Assembly (NCBI GenBank): GCA_035610835.1
Contig: CM069442.1
Span: 57,019,950 to 57,083,949 of the forward strand
Length of the DNA: 64,000 nt
Reading direction: 5' to 3'
From: Ophiura sarsii
Lineage: Eukaryota > Echinodermata > Ophiuroidea > Amphilepidida > Ophiuridae
Part shown: piece by piece, positions 58,641 through 64,000 of the stretch
Position numbering within the stretch: position 1 is the stretch's first letter
Layout: each line of letters opens with the position of its first letter
Notes under the pieces: generated by a model
Database searches by the model: none
Told to the model about the DNA's origin: nothing
Seen by the model: the letters and a program-made list of their open reading frames with translations, nothing else
Program-made: the position numbers and the translations under genes

Positions 58641-59363
58641 TAAATAGGTTCCCTTTACTTTTACAAAACGTCGGTTTTCTATTAGTCCTTAAATCAGGAT
58701 TAGATTCCAACTTTAATCATATGGGCGCAATAAATACCTCTCCTGCCATATTCATGTTTGAAATTCTTGTTCCATGGGCTTTACAGCTGTATATGGTTAT
58801 CATGGATTTTGATGCATGGCCGATGTCTAAAAATGAGCAACATTTCCCAGGCTAACCCTCTTTAGGGTGGGGTGAAAAATCATGTCTATCCATGTATATG
58901 AGCTAAGGCTAGTATTGAATTCTGCAGAGTTTAATCTATCAAATGCTTTTTATTTGATTCAAAACGGACATTAGGTTTATAGATATGATAGATTTCGGTA
59001 AAGCAAAGTAATGCAAAATTCATTAAAATGCGCAATATCCTATGTATGTAAGGGTCCATATCCAAACTCTCAGTGCTTTTAAATCGTTTTTCTAGCGATT
59101 TAAAAGCGCTTTTCCAACGGTATTTCGTTCTATTGTTAAAAGCATCGGAAAAAGATCGGTGATTAACTAGAAACCTCTCTACTTATCTGGCGTTAACAAT
59201 AGAACTATTGTAGTACTCTTGATGGCCCAATTAGTGAAGCAGACACATGAAAGCGCGAGGAAGATTGTGTTATTAAGCTGGCCAGTGTTCACCCGACCCC
59301 GGTTGTGACGTAGAGAGCGACCCATTTGCCAGATTGTACACCTATCGGGTTTCTAGTACAAGT

Positions 59364-59748
59364 CCCGGGGGGGGCACTGACATTTGAAAAGGGTAGTTAG
59401 GTGCCGCGCTGAAGACCCCCTTTTCACCCTCTGCTGCTAGTTCTTATGACCCCCCCCCCCCCCCCTTTTGAGCCTGCATCAGTTCTTAAGACCCCGTTTT
59501 CATTGAAAATTCAAAAATCGCGAAATTTTGCGTTCCAAAGCACCAATTTTGTGTTCCAAAGTCCCAATTTTTCGAAAATTGAACTATAGGCCAGTTCTCA
59601 AGACCTATTTTTTTGGGAAAAAAATCTGTTCCTAAGACCCTATTTTTCGTCATAAAATCCACTCAGTTCAGTTCTTTAGCCCCCTTTTTGAGACCCTGGG
59701 CGGCACACCCCTACCCCAAAAAAAAGTTGAGTGCCCCCCCCCCCCCGG
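59364..59748. mobile_element. Nested CCCGGGGGG-ended element (in copy 2)
   Basis: Same element and GTACAAGT duplication (59356-59363, 59749-59756) as at 50215-50654. It has shorter homopolymers and an internal deletion between TTTCGAAAATT and GAACTATAGGC. Confidence 0.75.
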
Positions 59749-60160
59749 GTACAAGTGCCAGGTTTTATCATGGCAGGTGATAGAGGCTAATCGCGACACT
59801 CCTCAAACCCCGACTCAAACGATATGTTTGTAGCCGCCTATGCATTGCTAGGCTTATCGTAATCCACTCGTTAACGTCATAAGAATAATCCTCCTTGAAG
59901 TGGCCTTTAAAGACTATTGTTCAGCCGTGGATGATTTTAGAGTCTGGTACAAGCATGGATAATGTTATCATTCAATACTAAACAATATGGGAGCCATTAA
60001 ACATACAACGTGTTATTGTTTTCTGGTATAGGCATAATGTGTGTAATCAAGTAGCATTATGAATCTTACTCCCCTATTATATTTCGGCATACTTAAAACC
60101 CTAACCGACCTCTACCCAGACTCGACCGCTCTAAGCATAGAGCACAAGGAATATAAACCG

Positions 60161-60231
60161 CCACAAAGATTCGAACGTACGGCCTGCTGATTGAGAGTCC
60201 AAATCTTTACCAACTGAGCTATTTCGATTTT
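60161..60231 (-). pseudogene. tRNA-like sequence 1 (anticodon CTC), composite copy 2
   Basis: Minus strand AATAGCTCAGTTGGTAAAGA, GGACTCTCAATC, CGTTCGAATC. Compared with copy 1 it has several substitutions in the D-loop and acceptor region. None restores stem pairing. Confidence 0.55.
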
Positions 60232-60732
60232 CCTGAAATCCTCAGCGCTTTATACCCAAATATAGTTCTCATTCAACTATTCCCTAAATACACACGGGTT
60301 TTTCAACACGGTGTTGTTGTCTATAAAATGAGTCTATGATTTATTAGATTTAACGAATAACAAATCCCGTACTTTGTGAACCGATTCTTAAAGGGGCGTG
60401 TACATCTCAAGTGTTTGTCCTGGACAAAAATCACATGACTCGCGTGCCCGGCAAAAAGCCCATGATGCAATACTAAGTCGTAAAAGTGTGCACATAAATC
60501 GACAAAATGCTGTACAAACGAAATATAATATATCTAGAATTGTTTCAAAAAGTAGTGTTATTCGTTACATTTAAATCAGAATTACTTTCTTTAACAGTAA
60601 ATAATCAACTTTTGAGCGAGAAACTATCTTAAAACTACAAAGATTAAGAAATATAAAGCATTTTAAACATCTAATTTAGAGAAGAGTGGTATGTTGAACC
60701 ATATTACTTTTGTTTGTTATTGCGTTCACATA

Positions 60733-60804
60733 GCGCATAGTTGGCTCAGCGGTAGAGCATTGGACTAGTAAACCGGAGGTCGTGGGTTCGAATCCTATCA
60801 CGTT
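60733..60804 (+). pseudogene. tRNA-Thr(AGT)-like sequence 2, composite copy 2
   Basis: Identical A box and anticodon region to copy 1. The T loop is the canonical TTCGAAT and the 3' side reads TCACGTTTTG. A TTTT follows closely, which could act as a pol III terminator if it were transcribed. Confidence 0.6.
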
Positions 60805-61425
60805 TTGAAATTTTATTTTAATCGTTTATATACATTTGTTTAAAATTAGTTTTCGATATTGTTTATCATTTCGTATAATTATTCATTAATGTTCAATTAT
60901 AGTTTATTTTGGAATGTGGAATTATTTACGATTTCATTTTAATTTTCCACTGACTGTTTAGTGTGCATGGCATCATGAAATGTGAATGAACCGCGGTATA
61001 CCACCAAACTGTCCTAGTCCTATGCAACAGGCCAATACAATAGAAACTCGTTGTGTGTTATTATCGATTGAGCTAAACTTGTAAAGTAAATGCCAGCCGT
61101 TATGTAATACAAATCAATTTGCCTGTATTATTATTATTGAAATAATGTTGCGGTGGTGTAGGAAATAGGAAAATCGATTCAAGGACATGAGCCGACTGGC
61201 TTCTTATTTACATAACAATTGGCCTTTGCAGATCATGTTCATAGACTAGCTAGGGGCCATTCAATGTAAGCCTAGGAGTAGTAAACACAATTATATTTAC
61301 AGGACATTTTTTATCGCAGTGAAATTGCAAAAGAATTCAACATTCAATAAATATAGCGAACGATAAGCAATCCTGTCAATTTATAAAAACAAACAGTGTA
61401 ATAACAAAACAGAAAAGAAAACCAT

Positions 61426-61499
61426 CCCCATCCGCAGGATTCGAACCACTGACCTCATGATTGTGAAGCCGGCGCTTTGACGTTTGAGCTAATGAAGGC
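61426..61499 (-). pseudogene. tRNA-Val(CAC)-like sequence 3, composite copy 2
   Basis: Same as 52643-52716 apart from one base near the 5' end on the minus strand (CCTTCATTAGC versus CATTCATTAGC). A and B boxes kept, stems poor. Confidence 0.55.
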
Positions 61500-62439
61500 T
61501 ATACATAAACGTTTTGAAGAAAAACATTACATAGGGTTCAAAATACAAATATCTCTTAAATCGGAGGCTAAAATCGAAAGGACAAAAGTCGGAAACAATA
61601 TCCTCTCTAAACTAATGACTTGGATTATATATTGTATAATACATAGGTATTATATTGTATAATACTTCCAAACACGATGGTCAATATATTACGCCCCTCA
61701 GTCATCACCCATCCATTGTACAAATATGTTACGTGACCTATCGCCAACATGTTTTCAGCATTGATTTCAATGGAATGAAGGGGGAAATGGGCTACTTTCA
61801 CAATATCTTGGCAATACTGCGCCAAACAATAGATGAATAGAGTGATGGAGCGGTAGCTTAATTCATAGTTCTAGACGACCAGATACATTGATCGGCGGTG
61901 AACGTAAACATTTTATGATCGGATTTAAAAAGCTTATAAATAGTATTTTTTAAAGAATATAACACAACCTTCCTCGCGCTTTGATGTGTCTGCTTCACTA
62001 ATTGAGTCATCCAGAGTACTACAATAGTTCTATTGTTAACGCCAGATAAGTAGAGAGGTTTCTAGTTAATCACCGATCTTTTTCCGATGCTTTTAACAAT
62101 AGAACGAAATACCGTTGGAAAAGCGCTTTTAAATCGCTAGAAAAACGATTAAAAAGCACTGAGAGTTTGGATATGGACCCTAAAGATTATCAATTGGCTA
62201 TATTTAAAAGAATTTAGAACGTTGAAAGAGCTCGCTTAGAGAGGTTGAGAGAAAAGGCAAGAGCCCTTACTGCAAAATTCACCCTTTCAACTTTTAACTT
62301 AAAAAGAACTAAAAAAGCAAATTGATAACCGACTCATTTACCAAGTGTAGGCTAGTCATATTATGCACCAACATCAGCTTAGATTTTGAAAACGGGCATG
62401 TTCATGAAAGTCAAACAGGTATATGATGTCTTTATAATA

Positions 62440-63276
62440 TAATATCTTGGACAAAATCGACGTTTCTTATAGAAGAGTTTTTCGTTGCAAAAAGTTATAT
62501 ATTATACTCATCTATAATAATCAATCCTAATGACGAATATCCCAATGTCCTTAAGAAATCCTTTATTGATTAGTATTCCTTCGGGTTATTCTTAAACAAC
62601 CTCAGATATGGTGAATTACCTCACAAACAAACCGTGAATTGTTTTCGTTACAAAAAGTTATATAGAATGTGTCTAAATATAATTATATCCTTGTATAATT
62701 ATCATTCTAATAGCGAGTTTACCAATGCCCCTTACTAGGATATTTTTTGATTATTATTCCTGTTCACTCGGGTGATTCTAAAAAACCCTCTGATATGGTA
62801 ATGACCTCACAGCAAACATTGAATTGTTTTGGTTACAAAAACTGTTATATAGTCTGTCTAAAATAATTATATCCATCTGTAATTTAATCAATCCTTATGA
62901 CGAATATACCAATGTCCCTTACTATATTAAGGTCCTTTATTGATTATTATTCCCTCGGGTAATTCTGAAAAACCCTCACATTGGTTAATGATCTCACAAG
63001 CCAACCGTGAATTGTTTTCGTTACAAAAAGTAATATTTTTAAAAACGATAATATCCATCTATAATTATCAATCTTAATGACGAATATACCAATTCCACCC
63101 ACTAGGTCCTTTATTGATGATTATTATTAGTTCTAAATAAATAAGATATGGTAACCGACCAAACAAGCAAACCGTGAATTGATTTCGTGACAAGAAATTA
63201 TATAGACTCTGTCTATAAAAAAAAATATCCATCTCGTATTTATTAATCCTAATGAAAAATTTACCAATGTCCCTTA
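62440..63276 (+). repeat. Tandem satellite, period about 186 bp, about 4.5 units
   Basis: ACCGTGAATTGTTTTCGTTA recurs at 62631, 62817 (as ACATTGAATTG), 63004 and 63171 (spacing 186, 187, 167). Companion words recur once per unit: TATATCCATCTATAATTATC, AATGACGAATATACCAATGT, CCTTTATTGATTATTATTCC and GATATGGTAATGACCTCACA. Units are diverged by substitutions and small gaps. No coding content. Confidence 0.85.
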
Positions 63277-63456
63277 GGGGCCATATCCAAACTCCAGTGA
63301 TTTTAAAGCATTTTTCTACCGATTTTACCCCGGTATTCCAACGGTATTTCGTTCTATCCCCGGTATTCCAACGGTATTTCGTTCTATTTCGTTGGAATAC
63401 CGGGGTAAAATCGGTAGAAAAATGCTTTAAAATCACTGGAGTTTGGATATGGCCCC
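63277..63456. mobile_element. 180-bp palindromic MITE with TTA duplication
   Basis: GGGGCCATATCCAAACTCCA continues through GTGATTTTAAAGCATTTTTC and TACCGATTTTACCCCGG, mirrored in the right half. The centre holds a duplicated CCCCGGTATTCCAACGGTAT. TTA flanks at 63274-63276 and 63457-63459. It sits in the last unit of the 186-bp satellite, at the ATGTCCCTTACT position that is uninterrupted in other units. The same end family as the composite elements, with a third end variant. Confidence 0.85.
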
Positions 63457-64000
63457 TTACTTTATCCTTTTTTGGTTTTTATTCGTGACTGATGGAGTCA
63501 AATAACCATCAAATCTAACCAAACGAATTTACGAATGAAGGAATAAAAATAAAATAAATTGGAGCATATTGCGGTATGTGATAAGCTGTGTGATGCTCTT
63601 GTCTAAAATCCCTGCCACAGATACCCACTAAATATTTTAACATAGTGGCCACTTTGTGAAAAATACATACTTTGTTTTGTATTATTGGCGTAACATTATG
63701 TCGAGCCCTGATCTAATTTTTCAACCAACGGCAACCTCCGCAATTATGTGTTGGTGTTTGTGTGTATTGTTGCACGTCCTTGCAATATGTATAGCTATAA
63801 CTCTGTATCCTTCGGCAGGATCAAACGCTGATGACAAGGCACAGTTCCAAGCTAAGTTATGGCATTAAGATCTGGCAAGTCATCCGTAGACTGTTTTGAT
63901 ATATATCCATGAAACAATCCCTGACATCTCTAACGCCGATGGCACTAGTGTAGGTGTAAGAGGGTGTTACATCAATAATAAACAACATGTCACTTTTAGG
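63457..64000. other. No confirmed gene; contains one candidate frame
   Basis: Non-repetitive-looking sequence to the window edge. See the candidate at 63656. Confidence 0.45.
63656..63868 (+). CDS. Candidate short secreted-peptide frame or exon, unproven
   Basis: The frame has ATGs at 63656, 63698 and 63746. From the third, MCWCLCVLLHVLAICIAITL is a signal-peptide-like hydrophobic stretch, followed by YPSAGSNADDKAQFQAKLWH and stop. A hydrophobic leader ending in small residues (GSNA), then a short polar peptide, is what the first coding exon of a neuropeptide or other secreted precursor looks like. No basic cleavage site, amidation signal or domain is visible, and the stop comes soon. It could also be chance. 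No splice donor was confirmed. Confidence 0.2.
   Translation: MKNTYFVLYYWRNIMSSPDLIFQPTATSAIMCWCLCVLLHVLAICIAITLYPSAGSNADDKAQFQAKLWH

Larger units (their letters stand above)
59052..62180. mobile_element. Composite 3.1-kb PIF/Harbinger-like element carrying tRNA-like sequences (copy 2)
   Basis: Arms 59052-59273 and 61959-62180 begin GGGTCCATATCCAAACTCTC. TAA flanks (59049-59051, 62181-62183). The cargo is nearly identical to copy 1, minus about 320 bp of AT-rich DNA. A few tens of extra bases lie near 59900. The outer 60-70 bp of both arms differ from copy 1 (AAATCGTTTTTCTAGCGATT, AAAAGCGCTTTTCC) yet agree with each other. The inner arm sequence (ACGGTATTTCGTTCTATTG onward) is shared by both copies. 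No transposase. Confidence 0.85.

Noticed and set aside
52694..61662. 61-codon frame conserved between 52694 and 61477
   Set aside because: The proteins differ by one residue, but the surrounding non-coding DNA is equally conserved because it is the same transposon cargo. The frame also starts within a tRNA-like sequence.
1..64000. CRISPR array, bacterial operon or phage region
   Set aside because: No short regularly spaced direct repeats with unique spacers, no dense coding and no ribosome-binding pattern. Every diagnostic feature is that of repeat-rich animal DNA.

Overview
This window looks like repeat-dominated, AT-rich DNA from a nuclear animal genome, probably a marine deuterostome invertebrate such as an echinoderm. 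The clues are 5'-truncated non-LTR retrotransposon tails, many MITE-like inverted-repeat elements, long poly-G/poly-C elements, tRNA-derived pseudogenes and a recurring AGGCCT/TAGGCCTA palindrome. The taxon is inference. I see no intact protein-coding gene. Nearly all reading frames of 60-130 codons are chance or repeat frames. The only coding traces with family support are two reverse-transcriptase C-terminal fragments (45425-45670 and 53758-54000, both minus). Two weak host-exon candidates are at 13907-13977 and 63656-63868.

Layout. 1-11 kb: mostly featureless DNA with three inverted-repeat elements (2356-3152, 4367-5293, and 6943-9558, the last carrying ten copies of a 12-14 bp motif) and a near-perfect hairpin at 11096-11171. 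11.5-12.9 kb: a 129-bp tandem satellite rich in DR1-type TGACCTTTGACC boxes. 15.1-17.5 kb: a cluster of fold-back elements, two abutting on a shared TTA. 18.7-19.5 kb: a G-run element and a palindrome-bearing tandem repeat.

22.8-46.9 kb: a head-to-tail array of a complex segment (alpha-beta-gamma), present in about three full and several partial copies. The copies differ by clean insertions, so they provide natural empty sites. These define a 280-bp MITE with TTA duplication, a 402-bp MITE with TCAA, a 2.55-kb TTAA-flanked element, a tRNA-carrying MITE whose TTAA site plus ends mimic telomeric repeats, a retrotransposon fragment with a 6-bp duplication, and an 850-bp DR1-rich insertion. One roughly 455-bp segment is inverted between copies.

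49.9-53.4 kb and 59.1-62.2 kb: two copies of a large non-coding element (3.5 and 3.1 kb) with about 225-bp terminal inverted repeats and 3-bp TWA duplications (TTA, TAA), a PIF/Harbinger-like signature. Each carries three tRNA-like sequences and an older nested element. The flanks differ, so the whole unit appears to have moved. Within each copy both outer ends share the same variant sequence, while the two copies differ from each other. The small MITEs at 43827-44106 and 63277-63456 belong to the same end family, the latter inserted in a roughly 186-bp satellite. No transposase for any DNA element is recognisable here, so all appear non-autonomous.
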